Source of the DNA: Pedobacter ginsengisoli
GTDB lineage: Bacteria > Bacteroidota > Bacteroidia > Sphingobacteriales > Sphingobacteriaceae
DNA: 64,000 bases
Direction: 5' to 3'
NCBI RefSeq assembly: GCF_030244015.1
Contig: NZ_JASSYX010000002.1
Coordinates: 682,001 to 746,000 of the forward strand
Part shown: piece after piece, positions 41,278 to 52,400 of the stretch
Position numbering within the stretch: position 1 is the first letter of the stretch
How the letters are laid out: the number at the start of each line of letters is the position of its first letter
Translations under genes and position numbers: made by a program
The notes under the pieces: model-generated
Database searches by the model: none
Told to the model about the DNA's origin: nothing
Seen by the model: only the letters and a program-made list of their open reading frames with translations

Positions 41278-42501
41278 ATGAACGAAAACATTAACAGAAG
41301 TGCTTTATTCAACGGAAGTTGTCTTGCCATCATTACTACGGCCTTTTCCTTTAGTATCAGGGCTGGTATTCTTCCTCAGCTGGGAGCAGAATTTGGACTA
41401 ACTGCTGAGCAGCTGGGCTTTATCAATTCAATGTTCTTTTTCGGATTTCCGATTTCCATGATCATCGGAGGACTTGTTTACCACACCATTGGACCTAAAA
41501 TTATTATGCAGGTAGCGGTGATTACGCACACATTGGGGATTTTGCTTACCATTTATGCCGGCGGTTATACGGGATTGCTGATATCCACATTTTTTATTGG
41601 TTTCGGAAATGGCTGTACGGAAGCTGCCTGTAATCCGATGATTGCCGACATGTATGAGGATAAAAAAATAAATAAAATGCTTGGCAGGTTCCATATGTGG
41701 TTCCCTGGAGGAATTGTGCTGGGCAGTTTAATTTCCAAGTTCATGACCGATGCCGGTGCAAGCTGGCAGACTCAGATCTGGATCCTGATGATTCCAACTG
41801 TGGCTTATGCAATCTTGTTCTATGGAAAAACGTTTCCAAAGGCACACGTGGAAGGTGTGACCTCTATTTCAAAGAATTTCAAGGCTATGCTTAGTCCGCT
41901 CTATATCTTTATATTCTGCTGTATGGCGATGACAGCAATTACAGAATTTGGACCTAACCAATGGGTAGCTGTTGTGTTGAGCAGCAGCGGCGCAGATGCT
42001 ATGCTGGTACTGGCATTGACGTTCGGTGTAATGACGCTTGGAAGGGTTTTCACAGGACCTGTAGTTGATAAACTAGGACAAACAGGAGTTTTGTTAGGCG
42101 GTGCAGTTCTGGCAGCAATAGGAATTTATATGTTTAGCACGGTTACCGGCCCAATTGCTTATCTGGCAGCTGTGATCTTCGGCCTTGGTGTGTGTTTCAA
42201 CTGGCCGGTGATCATCGCCGCAGTGGCCCAGCGGGTTCCTGTGAGCGGTGCTTTAGGAATGTCGATTGTGGGTGGGGTTGGTATGTTCTCTACTTCCATT
42301 TTCCAGCCGTTTATTGGAAGCTGGATTGATTCGTCAATGGCTGTCCACAAAGCAGCCGGCCTTACCGGATCAGCGTTAGAGCTCGCAGCAGGTCAGGATA
42401 CGCTGGTTAAGATGCTTACATTTCCTTGTATATTGATTGTGCTGTTTACTATATTCTTCTTCTGGCAAAGAAAATCACCTGTTGTAGCGAAAGCTCATTA
42501 A
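41278..42501 (+). CDS. MFS transporter (sugar-type)
   Basis: 407 aa, twelve predicted transmembrane helices in two halves. The first loop between TM2 and TM3 is GLVYHTIGPKIIM and the central linker includes FPKAHVEGV. Conserved stretches FGNGCTEAACNP and HMWFPGGIVLGS resemble Bacteroidota sugar/nucleoside MFS permeases. Inner membrane. It is convergent with the phospholipase C gene across a shared terminator. Upstream of the catabolic run (45-49 kb), so uptake of the same sugar or acid is plausible but not shown. Confidence 0.85.
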   Translation: MNENINRSALFNGSCLAIITTAFSFSIRAGILPQLGAEFGLTAEQLGFINSMFFFGFPISMIIGGLVYHTIGPKIIMQVAVITHTLGILLTIYAGGYTGLLISTFFIGFGNGCTEAACNPMIADMYEDKKINKMLGRFHMWFPGGIVLGSLISKFMTDAGASWQTQIWILMIPTVAYAILFYGKTFPKAHVEGVTSISKNFKAMLSPLYIFIFCCMAMTAITEFGPNQWVAVVLSSSGADAMLVLALTFGVMTLGRVFTGPVVDKLGQTGVLLGGAVLAAIGIYMFSTVTGPIAYLAAVIFGLGVCFNWPVIIAAVAQRVPVSGALGMSIVGGVGMFSTSIFQPFIGSWIDSSMAVHKAAGLTGSALELAAGQDTLVKMLTFPCILIVLFTIFFFWQRKSPVVAKAH

Positions 42502-42528
42502 GAAGAATCTCAAATAGGTGAGGATTTT

Positions 42529-42581
42529 ATAAACCCTGCTGCTGAACCCGGATAACCAGGGAAGATAGCAGCGGGGTTTAT
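42529..42581. terminator. Bidirectional terminator between MFS and phospholipase C genes
   Basis: ATAAACCC-tg-CTGCT pairs with AGCAG-cg-GGGTTTAT, with an ~22-nt loop. T or A runs lie on both sides, so it can stop transcription from both converging genes. It overlaps the last codon of the phospholipase gene. Confidence 0.7.
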
Positions 42582-44761
42582 ATTTCAGCAGCCATGGCCG
42601 GATCGCTGATTCCTGGCTTTCCAGTCTCTACTCTTCCTGCTAACCTGTAATGAAAAGCATTTGCGGTGCTGAGGGTAAAATCATACCAGTTGGAGCTTTT
42701 TGCCAATTCCCATGTAAATTTATTTTTAGTGCGGGCTCTGCATATTGCTTTTTTGGCAGGATATCCATAAGCATTTGAAACGATAGAAACTTCAATATCC
42801 GAATCACCGCTGTTGATTACGGTCTGGCTCAGGCCTCCTTTTCGGTGATCATATTCCAGTTCAACAATCGGCTCGTTCTCTGTCAGATTGCCGGAGAATT
42901 TATGGAAATACCCATTTGGGCCAAATACTTCAAGGTCATAAAGGTCCGATCGGACAGCCCATTCGTCTTGCAGTGACCTGCCTGCTTCAACTGTGTATCT
43001 TCTTGGGATCTTATCCAGGTCTTTTAGGTCATAGACATGGAAAACAACACCTGCGGCGCCACTATTTTTAAAAGTAAGCCACACCTTTTCCTGGTTTTTC
43101 AAAGGCTTTAATAAAGTCTTGATCCGGTATGGCAAAGCCCTTGAATACCTGCTGCCTTTTTCCTGGTACAAACGGGAAGGTACTTCAGGAGGAGTAGCAC
43201 TGGGTAGTTTTTTGGAAGCCTCATCTAAGGCCGCATAGTTGGCTGTTTCGGGCATTTTTGGAAAAACAGCGTCATTAGGCCTTTCAAAATCAAAGGCTGA
43301 AGTCAGGTCACTGCTGACCGCCCGGTGCCAGGGACTTATTGCCGGAATAGTTACGCCAAATCGTTTCTCAATGAACTGACCTACAGAGGTGTGGTCTGCG
43401 ACTTCGGAATTGACCCAGCCGCCTTTGCTCCAGGGCGAAATGATATACAGTGGCACCCGTGGACCCATTCCCCATGGGCGAAGGTTTCCGCTAATGGTAT
43501 CTCTTTTGTCCTGGTAGTACCGGGTCTTAATTTCCGGAACGGGTGCTCCGGGTTTGGGCGGATATGCAGGAATTGGAACACGTCCGGTTCCTGCTTCGTT
43601 ATTAAAATACATGCCGGCTACATCGATGGTGGATTTTCCGGCCAGCGTATTGTCAAGGTTGTAGGACGGAACGGCCGGTGCAGGGATATGGTCAAACAGT
43701 CCGTCGTTTTCATCAAACGTGAGGAAGAACACGGTTTTGCTCCAAACTTCTGGATTAGTGGTAAGTGCTTTCAGCACCTCATGTGTAAAATCTGAGCCGC
43801 GGTAGGGGCTGGATGGCGCGCCAGGATGCTCAGAATTCTTCTGGGACGGGAGCACCCAACTGACGGCAGGAAGGGTGTTGTTCTCTGCCTGGGTTCTCAG
43901 GTCGTCCAGCGACCAGTGCTTCATGCCGTTCTCGTAGTGCGGGGATCCTGGTTTTGCATTTCTGAAACTTTCAAAGGCCAGTCCACCGTGCATGGCACCC
44001 TCCCAGTTATCATTAGGATCCTGGTAGATTCTCCAGCTTATCCCGGCTTCCTGAAGAACATCAGGAATTGTAGGCCATTTAAATGCATTGCCACGGTAAA
44101 TATATCCTGGTTCGGGCAGTGTACCCTTAACCCAGCACCTAAGGTTGGACGGTTCAGAATCTTCTTCAGTACAATTGATTCCCTGAGCCCGTTTTTCAGG
44201 ATTGAAGTTTGAACCCGACCAAAACATGATGCGGTTTGGATCGGTGCCAGTGGCGACAGAACAATGGTGCGCATCGGATATGGTGAAGGCTTCGGCCAGA
44301 GCATACTGAAAAGGGACTTCTTCCCTGGTGTAATAGGCCATGGAAAAAGGAGTTTTGAATTTTGGCCAGAATCCGTATTTACCCTGGTTCCAGGCTGCCT
44401 GCATATCAGGAAAATCATGCGGAGTTCCATTGATCAATGCGGAGTTACTCGTTTTTCTACTGGCATGGTAGGGTGGGATGATCTGATTTCCGTCAGATTG
44501 GAAAAAAGCACGCTGCCCGCCGGCCAATGGAATGGGGAATCTATCACCAAAACCCCTAACACCCCGCATAGTGCCAAAATAATGATCGAACGAACGGTTC
44601 TCCTGCATCAGGATGACGATATGCGCTACATCTTTGATAGATCTTGTTTTGTTATGTGCCTGGATGGCAAGTGCTTCTTCAAGCCAACCTGCCCAAACGG
44701 TAGTGGCCAATCCCGCACCAGCGGATAGTTTTATAAATTTTCTTCTGTCGATCTTAGACAT
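42578..44761 (-). CDS. Phosphocholine-specific phospholipase C
   Basis: 727 aa. A twin-arginine signal (DRRKFIKLSAGAGLATTVWAG) exports a folded enzyme. Phosphoesterase domain (about 45-480): IVILMQENRSFDHYFGTMRG, DAHHCSVATGTDPNRIMFWSG, SQKNSEHPGAP and FLTFDENDGLFDH, the metal/catalytic motifs of the non-haemolytic phospholipase C/acid phosphatase AcpA superfamily. Two C-terminal DUF756 beta domains (about 530-620 and 630-715) are those typical of bacterial phosphocholine-specific PLC. Single gene on the minus strand. It releases phosphocholine or glycerophosphate from lipids. Confidence 0.92.
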   Translation of the reverse strand: MSKIDRRKFIKLSAGAGLATTVWAGWLEEALAIQAHNKTRSIKDVAHIVILMQENRSFDHYFGTMRGVRGFGDRFPIPLAGGQRAFFQSDGNQIIPPYHASRKTSNSALINGTPHDFPDMQAAWNQGKYGFWPKFKTPFSMAYYTREEVPFQYALAEAFTISDAHHCSVATGTDPNRIMFWSGSNFNPEKRAQGINCTEEDSEPSNLRCWVKGTLPEPGYIYRGNAFKWPTIPDVLQEAGISWRIYQDPNDNWEGAMHGGLAFESFRNAKPGSPHYENGMKHWSLDDLRTQAENNTLPAVSWVLPSQKNSEHPGAPSSPYRGSDFTHEVLKALTTNPEVWSKTVFFLTFDENDGLFDHIPAPAVPSYNLDNTLAGKSTIDVAGMYFNNEAGTGRVPIPAYPPKPGAPVPEIKTRYYQDKRDTISGNLRPWGMGPRVPLYIISPWSKGGWVNSEVADHTSVGQFIEKRFGVTIPAISPWHRAVSSDLTSAFDFERPNDAVFPKMPETANYAALDEASKKLPSATPPEVPSRLYQEKGSRYSRALPYRIKTLLKPLKNQEKVWLTFKNSGAAGVVFHVYDLKDLDKIPRRYTVEAGRSLQDEWAVRSDLYDLEVFGPNGYFHKFSGNLTENEPIVELEYDHRKGGLSQTVINSGDSDIEVSIVSNAYGYPAKKAICRARTKNKFTWELAKSSNWYDFTLSTANAFHYRLAGRVETGKPGISDPAMAAEI

Positions 44762-44861
44762 TGTTGCAGATTAGGTTTAAGAATCATATGGTTTATGAGA
44801 ATCAGGATGATGTACCAAGATACGACAGAAATCTTCATAGCGCAAACGATTGATTAATCCC

Positions 44862-44891
44862 TTGCTTTCCATTTAAATAATCCTATTTTTG
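44862..44891 (+). promoter_or_regulatory. Promoter of the ThuA-led operon
   Basis: TTG (44862-44864) and TATTTTTG (44884-44891) with a 19-bp spacer fit the -33/-7 consensus. The ThuA-like start codon lies 38 bp downstream. Confidence 0.65.
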
Positions 44892-44929
44892 AATAAGTCA
44901 ACACACGTCTAACCATTAAAACCGTTCGA

Positions 44930-45802
44930 ATGAGAAACCTGAGGATCATCCTTTGTTTAGCTTTATCATTTATATTATTGTTCTCTTCATCTTGTTCAAT
45001 TGCCCAAAATAGATCCGGACAATCCAAAAAGCCACTTGTGGTATTTGTGACAGGAGACCATGAATACAGCAGTGAAGCAACTATGCCGCTGATCGCTGCG
45101 GAGCTGGAAAAAAATTACGGGATGCGGACCATCGTATTGAAATCATCACCCGATCACAATTCAGAAGAAAATATCCCGGGTTTGGAAGCGCTGAAAGAAG
45201 CGGACCTCGCTGTATTTTATTTGCGCTGGAGAAGATTGCCTGAAGAGCAGGTGAAATATATAGACGATTACCTCAAGTCAGGAAAGCCTGTAATGGGTTT
45301 CAGGACAAGTACGCATGCATTCAATTACCCTGCGGGACATAAACTGGTGCATTGGAATACATTTGGTGAGTTTGCCCTGGGCGCTCCCGGAGGCTGGGGA
45401 AAAGGCGGGCATACTCATTACGGACATAATTCTTCTACTGATGTTTCTGTAATTCAGGCGCAGGTCAAACATCCGGTGCTTACCGGTATAAAGACTGGAT
45501 TTCATGCCAGATCATGGTTATATCAAGTATTGCCGGATTATCCGCTGAAAGGGTCGACCTGGCTGCTGATGGGCAAATCGGTCAACCCGGATAAGGCGGC
45601 GATAGATAACCCTGTGGCCTGGGCCTGGACTACACCGGCCGGAGGGCGTGTATTTACCACCACACTCGGGCATCCTGAAGACTTCAATGAAGAGGGTATG
45701 CAGCGGCTGGTCATCAATGCGGTGCATTGGACCCTGAGTAAACCTGTTCCAAAAAACTGGGCGGGAAAGATCGCCATGAACGTACCTTACAGACAGCTTT
45801 AA
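44930..45802 (+). CDS. ThuA-like domain protein, secreted
   Basis: 290 aa. Signal peptide with a possible lipobox (LLFSSSCSIAQ; Cys at 22). A ThuA (flavodoxin/glutamine amidotransferase-like) domain follows: VVFVTGDHEYSSEATMPLIAAELEKN, ADLAVFYLRWRRLPEEQ, KPVMGFRTSTHAF and GGRVFTTTLGHPEDF. ThuA proteins take part in oxidation or cleavage of sugars such as trehalose-derived keto sugars; the exact reaction here is unknown. First gene of a five-gene run ending at 49431. Confidence 0.8.
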   Translation: MRNLRIILCLALSFILLFSSSCSIAQNRSGQSKKPLVVFVTGDHEYSSEATMPLIAAELEKNYGMRTIVLKSSPDHNSEENIPGLEALKEADLAVFYLRWRRLPEEQVKYIDDYLKSGKPVMGFRTSTHAFNYPAGHKLVHWNTFGEFALGAPGGWGKGGHTHYGHNSSTDVSVIQAQVKHPVLTGIKTGFHARSWLYQVLPDYPLKGSTWLLMGKSVNPDKAAIDNPVAWAWTTPAGGRVFTTTLGHPEDFNEEGMQRLVINAVHWTLSKPVPKNWAGKIAMNVPYRQL

Positions 45803-45825
45803 TTTTTCTTGTACCCAATTTATAT

Positions 45826-46710
45826 ATGGAACTTTCGATACACAACTGGATGCGGTCCGAAACCATAGAAACGACAATACGAAGAGTTTCCGGTCTCGGT
45901 TATACTAAACTTGAAATTGCCGGCAGTCCGGAACACTATGATACCAAAACGGTAAGAAAATTATTAAAAGATTACGGCTTGTCCTGCTGGGGCTCTGTCA
46001 CGCTGATGCTGGAAGATAGAAACCTGCTGGCCAGGGATGAAGCCCAGCGGGCAAAATCGGTGCAGTATGTAAAGGATGTGGTCCGGATGGTCAAAGAACT
46101 GGACGGACACATGGTCTCCGTGGTTCCGGGCACGGTAGGCAAGATCGTCCCGGACGGAAGGCCCGAAGAAGAGTGGCAATGGGCGGTAGACGCTATGAAG
46201 GAAGTTTATCAATACAGTGAAGCTTCAGGGATTTTGCTGGGCATAGAACCGATCAACAGGTTTGAGACTTATTTCATCAACCGTGGCGATCAGGCTCTGG
46301 CACTTGCTGCAGCTGTCGGGCCCAATTGCGGGGTTTGCCTGGATACCTTTCACATGAATATTGAAGAACTGGACATGTTTGAGGCGATCCGAAGGGCAAA
46401 GGGAAAACTGGTAGGTTTTCATGTGGCAGACAACAACAGGATGGCGCCGGGCATGGGCAATCTCAACTGGCCGAAGATCGTCGATACCCTCAAAGAGGTC
46501 GGCTATGATGAGGTACTCTCTGTCGAATTCTGTTCTCCGCTGGACAGGACACCTGCCAACCCGTATCCTGGATCTTTGGATGAAAGCCCTGAAAACCTTT
46601 CAGGCGAACAGAAGAAATTTTTGGAAGACCACGGAAGTACATCGGTAACGGACGAGTTTTATACCATGCTGACCAGCAAATCATTTGATACACTGTCAAA
46701 ACTGATCTGA
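45826..46710 (+). CDS. Sugar phosphate isomerase/epimerase family protein
   Basis: 294 aa xylose-isomerase-like TIM barrel. Metal and catalytic residues appear in order: GIEPINRFETYF (Glu), GVCLDTFHMNIEE (Asp and His), GFHVADNNRM (His) and VLSVEFCSP (Glu). This matches the D-psicose/D-tagatose 3-epimerase and 3-keto-sugar lyase branch. No signal peptide, so cytosolic. 23 bp after the ThuA gene. Confidence 0.88.
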   Translation: MELSIHNWMRSETIETTIRRVSGLGYTKLEIAGSPEHYDTKTVRKLLKDYGLSCWGSVTLMLEDRNLLARDEAQRAKSVQYVKDVVRMVKELDGHMVSVVPGTVGKIVPDGRPEEEWQWAVDAMKEVYQYSEASGILLGIEPINRFETYFINRGDQALALAAAVGPNCGVCLDTFHMNIEELDMFEAIRRAKGKLVGFHVADNNRMAPGMGNLNWPKIVDTLKEVGYDEVLSVEFCSPLDRTPANPYPGSLDESPENLSGEQKKFLEDHGSTSVTDEFYTMLTSKSFDTLSKLI

Positions 46711-46792
46711 AACAGGGTTAAAAACTGATTTAAATATTGTTAAGATGAAACTGTCCTGTGGGCGACAGCTTCACAACTAAAATATATACCAA

Positions 46793-47959
46793 ATGAAAAT
46801 AACGAATGTAGAGGCGTTTTGGCTGCGCTGTCCTATTCCAAAAGAGAAGCAGCATTTTTCCGATTATGGACTGCTGACCAATTTTGACATGACCCTGGTT
46901 GTAGTGACTACTGAGGATGGTCTTCAGGGCTTTGGCGAAGCCAAGGCAGCTGTGGGCTCTTCAGGTGTCTGCGCTTCGATTGTAAGCTGCGTAGAGAATG
47001 AGCTGAAACCAAACCTGATCGGTAAGGATGCCAGGAATATTACCCGGTTATGGGAAGAAATGTACAATGGTACACGTGATCATTATGCCTTGTCCAGGGG
47101 CCGGAAATTTCCGATCCTTGGCAGAAGGGGCCTGACGGTTTCGGCAATGAGCGGGGTGGATACCGCCCTTTGGGACCTGAAAGGGAAAGCGCTCGGTGTG
47201 CCGGTTATGGACCTGCTTGGCGGTGCCTGCCGGGATGAAATGCCTGCTTATGCCAGTGGTGGCTGGGCGGATGTGGAAAATATCGGCGCACAACTGAACG
47301 GATATGTGAGCAGGGGTTTTAATGGGGTGAAAATGCGTGTGGGCGTGATGGACAAAACGGTGCAGACCAGTATTGACCGTGTGAAAGCGGCAAGGGCGGC
47401 CCTTGGGCCGGACATTAAGCTGATGGCCGATGCCCACGGGACTTTTAGCGTTCCTGAGGCCAAGCAATTTTGCCGTGGTGTGGAAGATTGTAACCTATAT
47501 TGGTTTGAAGAACCCATCAGTCCGGACAACAGGCATGGTACAGCTGAAGTCAGGGCTGCGACGGCTATTCCTATCGCTGCCGGAGAGAGCGAATATACGA
47601 GCTTTGACATCCGTGACCTGCTGGAAGTACGGGCGCTGGATGTGATCCAGCCGGATGCGGCCATCATTGGCGGTATTTCAGAGGCGATGCGTGTCGGGCA
47701 CCTGGCCAGCGTGCAGCAGCTCGAACTGGCACCGCATTGCTGGGGCTCTGCGTTTTCTTTTATGGCCGGCCTGAATGTGGCATTTGCCTCGCCTGCGGCG
47801 ACGATCATAGAGTTTTCCCTGGGCGGCAACCCGATGATGTATGACCTGGTACAGGAGCAGATCACAGTCACCAACGGTGCCATTGCGGCACCGGTAAATC
47901 CTGGACTCGGCTTGACTCCGAACTGGGACTTTGTACACGAATTCAAACAAAAAATGTAA
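46793..47959 (+). CDS. Mandelate racemase/muconate lactonizing enzyme-like (enolase superfamily) dehydratase
   Basis: 388 aa. N-terminal capping domain (1-125), then a TIM barrel. Metal ligands: LMADAHGTF (Asp), WFEEPISPD (Glu) and AAGESEYT (Glu). Candidate bases are Lys in GVKMRVGV (K-x-R) and His in LAPHCWGS. This pattern is seen in sugar-acid dehydratases that convert aldonate or uronate to 2-keto-3-deoxy acids. Cytosolic. 82 bp after the isomerase gene. The exact acid is not identifiable by eye. Confidence 0.85.
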   Translation: MKITNVEAFWLRCPIPKEKQHFSDYGLLTNFDMTLVVVTTEDGLQGFGEAKAAVGSSGVCASIVSCVENELKPNLIGKDARNITRLWEEMYNGTRDHYALSRGRKFPILGRRGLTVSAMSGVDTALWDLKGKALGVPVMDLLGGACRDEMPAYASGGWADVENIGAQLNGYVSRGFNGVKMRVGVMDKTVQTSIDRVKAARAALGPDIKLMADAHGTFSVPEAKQFCRGVEDCNLYWFEEPISPDNRHGTAEVRAATAIPIAAGESEYTSFDIRDLLEVRALDVIQPDAAIIGGISEAMRVGHLASVQQLELAPHCWGSAFSFMAGLNVAFASPAATIIEFSLGGNPMMYDLVQEQITVTNGAIAAPVNPGLGLTPNWDFVHEFKQKM

Positions 47960-47985
47960 TCATTGTATTTATAAATTATTGAAAT

Positions 47986-48474
47986 ATGGCACGGGCAATC
48001 AAAATCAATCACGTCACCGTCATCGTTGACAATCTGGAAAAAGCGGGCGAATTTTATGAGCATGAACTGGGTCTGGAACCTCTGGCAGCTTTTCGTTTCG
48101 ACTATCCGGTAATGTTTTTCAAATTCAACGAAGAGCAGCAGCTGCACATCTCTGAATGGGAAGGTGACAAGACTTCTTTTCGTGGTCATATCTGCGTGCA
48201 GGTAGACGATTTTAACAGTATTTTCTTTCGCATGAAAGAACTGGGTGTGATCGACATCCATCCATGGGGCAAGGTGAGAAAATTGCCTGACGGAGCGATG
48301 CAGATGTTTGTCCGTGATCCTGCTGGAAATCTGGTGGAAATATCTTCCGTTCCGGGATCTGAGGTAGACCCAAAGATCTTTGAGGATGAGCTTTATGAAG
48401 AAGGGCTTTATGTTTCCAACAGAAATGATTTCAGGGGATTCCGGTCTGACAACGCTACTTTATATCATAAATAG
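47986..48474 (+). CDS. VOC superfamily protein (glyoxalase/dioxygenase fold)
   Basis: 162 aa with two beta-alpha-beta-beta-beta modules. Likely metal ligands are His in IKINHVTVIVD, His in RGHICVQVDD and Glu in NLVEISSVPG. Members act as glyoxalases, dioxygenases or epimerases. The gene ends one base before the next start codon, so it is certainly in the catabolic operon; it may process the keto acid made by the dehydratase (inference). Confidence 0.82.
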   Translation: MARAIKINHVTVIVDNLEKAGEFYEHELGLEPLAAFRFDYPVMFFKFNEEQQLHISEWEGDKTSFRGHICVQVDDFNSIFFRMKELGVIDIHPWGKVRKLPDGAMQMFVRDPAGNLVEISSVPGSEVDPKIFEDELYEEGLYVSNRNDFRGFRSDNATLYHK

Positions 48475-49431
48475 ATGGGTAAAAAGAACGTACTGTTGCT
48501 GGAGACGATAGCGGAGGAGGCTTTGGCGATACTGGAAGCCAATACACAGGTGTTTACCGGTTATGACCCGGATACATTAAAAACGGTTTTGGCAAACGAG
48601 GAAATTCATGCCGTCATCACCAGGGGAAAGGGACAGATCAATCCCGCACTGATGGATGCCTGCCCTAAGCTGGAAATAGCGGCCAGGTGTGGTGTAGGGC
48701 TGGATAATGTGGACGTGGTGGGTGCTACTGCAAGAAACGTGAAGGTAATCAATGCCCCGGGTAGCAATGCGGCCACCATTGCCGAACATACTTTGTCGTT
48801 GATGCTGATGCTGATGCGCAATATGTATACTTCGGTAGCGGAAGTCAAACAGGACAACTGGAACTGGCGCAACGCCTATAGTGGTGACGAACTGAGTGGC
48901 AAGACCCTCGGGATCCTGGGTATGGGAAATATCGGTAAGCGCGTGGCCAGGCTGGCAACTGCCTTTGGCATGAATGTCATTTACTGGAGCAGATCGATCC
49001 AGGATGTGCATTATCCTTATTTGAGCATGGAAGAAGTTTTGTGTCAGTCGGATGTGCTTAGCCTCCATTTACCTTATACAAAAGAAACTGGGGTGCTGAT
49101 TTCTTCAGCTCAGCTGGCGCTGATGAAACCTGGTGCACAGCTGATCAATACCGCCAGAGGGCAGCTGATCGACCATGAAGCACTTTTTGAGGCTTTGCAG
49201 ACGGGCAGGCTGTCGGGTTTTGCGGCAGATGTTTTGCCGGAAGAGCCGCCTGCAAGCGGTTTCCACATCGTACACCATCCAAATGCACTCATTACACCAC
49301 ATTCAGGCAGCCTTACAGCGTCTACCTTTAGGAAGATGTGCGTACTGACGGTTCAGAATGTGGTAGCCGCGCTCAATGGTCAGGAGCCGGATCCCCGCAG
49401 TATCTTTAACCGCGAAGCACTTTATTTATAA
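48475..49431 (+). CDS. D-2-hydroxyacid dehydrogenase
   Basis: 318 aa NAD(P)-dependent enzyme of the phosphoglycerate/formate-dehydrogenase family. Substrate loop [16 protein letters not shown] loop [20 protein letters not shown], catalytic Arg in [13 protein letters not shown], Glu in VLPEEPPAS and His in [12 protein letters not shown]. Cytosolic. It follows VOC with no gap. It probably reduces or oxidises a 2-keto acid from the pathway. Distinct from LdhA at 26317. Confidence 0.88.
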   Translation: MGKKNVLLLETIAEEALAILEANTQVFTGYDPDTLKTVLANEEIHAVITRGKGQINPALMDACPKLEIAARCGVGLDNVDVVGATARNVKVINAPGSNAATIAEHTLSLMLMLMRNMYTSVAEVKQDNWNWRNAYSGDELSGKTLGILGMGNIGKRVARLATAFGMNVIYWSRSIQDVHYPYLSMEEVLCQSDVLSLHLPYTKETGVLISSAQLALMKPGAQLINTARGQLIDHEALFEALQTGRLSGFAADVLPEEPPASGFHIVHHPNALITPHSGSLTASTFRKMCVLTVQNVVAALNGQEPDPRSIFNREALYL

Positions 49432-49441
49432 CCCTGAGGAC

Positions 49442-52400
49442 TTATTTCTCCATCGGATGTTCTTTTAATAACTCCGACGGTGCATAAAATCCTGTTTTTG
49501 CTTTTGTTTTTGCCCTGATGGTTTTTACTTTCTCTGCTGATACAGGTGCTGCGCTGTTGCCAAAAGAGTTTCGAACATAGGTCGCTATTGCAGCAACTTC
49601 ATCATCCTTTAACATGCCTCCGAAAGGGGTCATTGGTACCTGTCCGGCATACTTCTGTCCGTTCACTTCTATCGGGCCATGCAGTCCTTTCAAAATGATC
49701 TTGATCAGCCGTTCTTCGTTTCCGGTCACCCACTTGGTTCCTTTCAAAGGGGGGAAGCCAGATGGTGAAAGTCCGTTGCCGTCCGGCTGATGACACGTGA
49801 TGCAAAAGCCTTCTCTGGCATAAATGGCTTTTCCTTTTACATACTGGATACGTGCGGCACCTTTCAGGCTGGTTGTTATTTTTTCTTCCTGTTTTTCTGT
49901 AACAGACCTGCCGTTGAGGTGTGCCAGGACGGTTTCATAGGATACCTGCATCCAGTCGTCTATTGGCTTTTTTGCCGCTTCGCTGAGAATGGCCAGTCCC
50001 TTGTCTTTTGCCAGCCATGATGCGGTGACGATCGCTTCCAGTCTGACTCTTCCATGCAGATCAGCTGCAGCCTGCATGAGCAGTTCCTGCTGGTTTTTTA
50101 CCTGGTGTCCGGTATAGCGGAGCACCCGTACGGCAGCAGCCCGCGCATGATAGTCTTTTGCCGCCAGCAACCGGGTCAAGAGCTGTTGATCTACTTTGTT
50201 GAGCCCCCAGCTTACCCAAAGGGCTTCCAGGAGGTTGTGCTCATATTTTGGATCTGTCTTGTCGAGACCAGCGGTCCATGTTTTCAATTGAGCAAGGACT
50301 TCTGAAGCGTTGCGTCCCCTGAGTTCGGCCCTGGTATGGTAGCGTGTCCTGTATTCCGGTAATTTAAGGTTCTCCAGCAGTTCAGATATGGAGGCCCCGG
50401 CTACTTTGGCCGGTTTTACCAGTGGTCTTGACGGGTAGGTGATCCTGTAAATACGTCCGTGAACGTGGTCTCTCAGCGGATCGCGCGCATTGTGCTGCAT
50501 GTGTCCAATCAGGATGTTGTGCCAGTCTGCCACATAGAGTGAACCGTCGGGTGCAAACTCCATATCTACCGGCCTGAAGTTTTTGTCGCTGGCGATCAGC
50601 AGGTCTTGTCTGTGCCTGCTTTTGTAGCCTGTACCTTCATCTGTCAGGGTATGTTCTTTGGTGCCCAGAAAACCAATGGTATTGTTGATCAGGAAATCTC
50701 CCTGTAATTCGTCCGGAAAGTGGCGGCTGGATATAAATTCCAGGCCTGAAGTAGGGCGTACACGGTGTTCGGGCTCAATGAGGTCCCTGGAGGTCTCTAT
50801 GGTCGTGCCATATCTCGGTTTTACACTGACAGGCATCATCCAGCGTACTGCCGGGCCCGAAGTTTCGGCATAGAAATTTTGTCCCCAGTCGTCAAAAGCG
50901 ATACCCCATGGATTAGGGACATATGGCTGTGCGGTGCGTTCCAGTTTACGGAGCTGCGGGCTGTACCTATAAAAACCGCCATTGGTAGCCCTGACAGGGC
51001 CATAAGAGGTCTCCACATTGGTATGAAGGAACACGCCCTCGCCCATGTAAATGGCGCCGGAGGGATCTGATGCATAGGCGTGTATATTGTGGTGGGTATC
51101 GTGGTCATCAAATCCGCTCAGCAGAATATCCCTGATATCGGCTTTGTCGTCGCCATCTGTATCTTTCAGCAGCATGAAGTTCGTTCCCTGCGAGAGGTAA
51201 ACCCCATCTGAGGTGATCTCAAATCCAAGTGGCAGGTGCAGGTGATCGGCGAATACGGTTTGCTTGTCAGCTTTGCCGTCGTTATTGGTGTCTTCCAGGA
51301 TGATCAGTTTGTCATTGGGTTTACTGTCTCCAGGTTTGTAATGAGGGTAGCTTGGCATGGTCGCTACCCAAAGACGGCCTTTATTGTCAAAAGTGATCTG
51401 GCAAGGTTTGGCCAGATCGGGAAATTCCTGCTCTGAGGCAAAAAGATCTATTTTAAAGCCGGGGGCTACTTTTAGCGCGGCCAGTGCAGCTTTTCCTGAC
51501 AAATATTCGAGACTTCCGTTGTGATCAGGGTTATAATTGGTTTTAACCGGCGGAATTGGTGTAGTTTTTTTGTCTGCTGCTGCCAGGTCTATCTTTTTAC
51601 CGGCTGCTGCCTGCCAGATGGCGGTATCGCGAATTGCAGTAAGCTGGCGTAACTTGGCGATCTCTGCCGGATAGTTATCAGGTCCAAACGGATCAAATCT
51701 CCTTCCATAAGCATGGACCCCATTGGGTATCTTAAAGTCATTGTGCCACATCCAGTTCTTTTCTAAAACAGCCGCATGTACAGAAGCACGCAGGGCTTCC
51801 GCCTTTACCCGTGCTTTGCCAAATACCAGGTCTGTCAACAATGGCGCAAAACGTGTATAGCCTTCCTCACTCAGTTGCGAACCGTCTATAGTGAGTGGTT
51901 TTTTAGTATTTTCGAACCATTCTTTGGTAGCCGGATAAACATCTGCATAGAGGACATTGTTTTTTCCGGCAACTTCTTTCATCGCTGCTGAATACATCGA
52001 CAGGTTGATGTTTTCTTGTTTGCCGTCCGGCAGGTCAAATTCTTTCGAGCGGTCTTCAAAGGCGATAGGGGAGACAATGGCCAGTTGAGGTGCTGAACTG
52101 CCATTGTACTGTTGCTTCAACGTGTGTTTAATGAAGGCATCAAGCTCAGCTTTATAGTTGTCCAGTCCTTTTGGACCTTCAAATGATTCATTGTAACCAA
52201 AAAAAGCAATGATGACATCGGCTTTCAGCCGCGTGAGCCACTGGTCTTCGGTTTCAAAAAAGCCCTGGCTGTCTGAGAAATTGGCGAGTTCTGTCTGGAA
52301 TTTTTCCGCACCTGGAAATGCCCATGGGGAGACCCTGCTCGCATGCGGGCGGAAACCGGGGGTATTGCCGCCATCGCACATGTTTCGTATGAACAGGTTA

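Noticed and set aside
47248..48261. 337-codon minus-strand frame across the enolase-superfamily and VOC genes
   Set aside because: Although long, it is antisense to two well-supported genes and has low-complexity Ser/Thr/Pro composition without family motifs.
50765..51070. Plus-strand frames inside the CxxCH protein gene
   Set aside because: Antisense shadows of a strongly supported 1057-aa gene.
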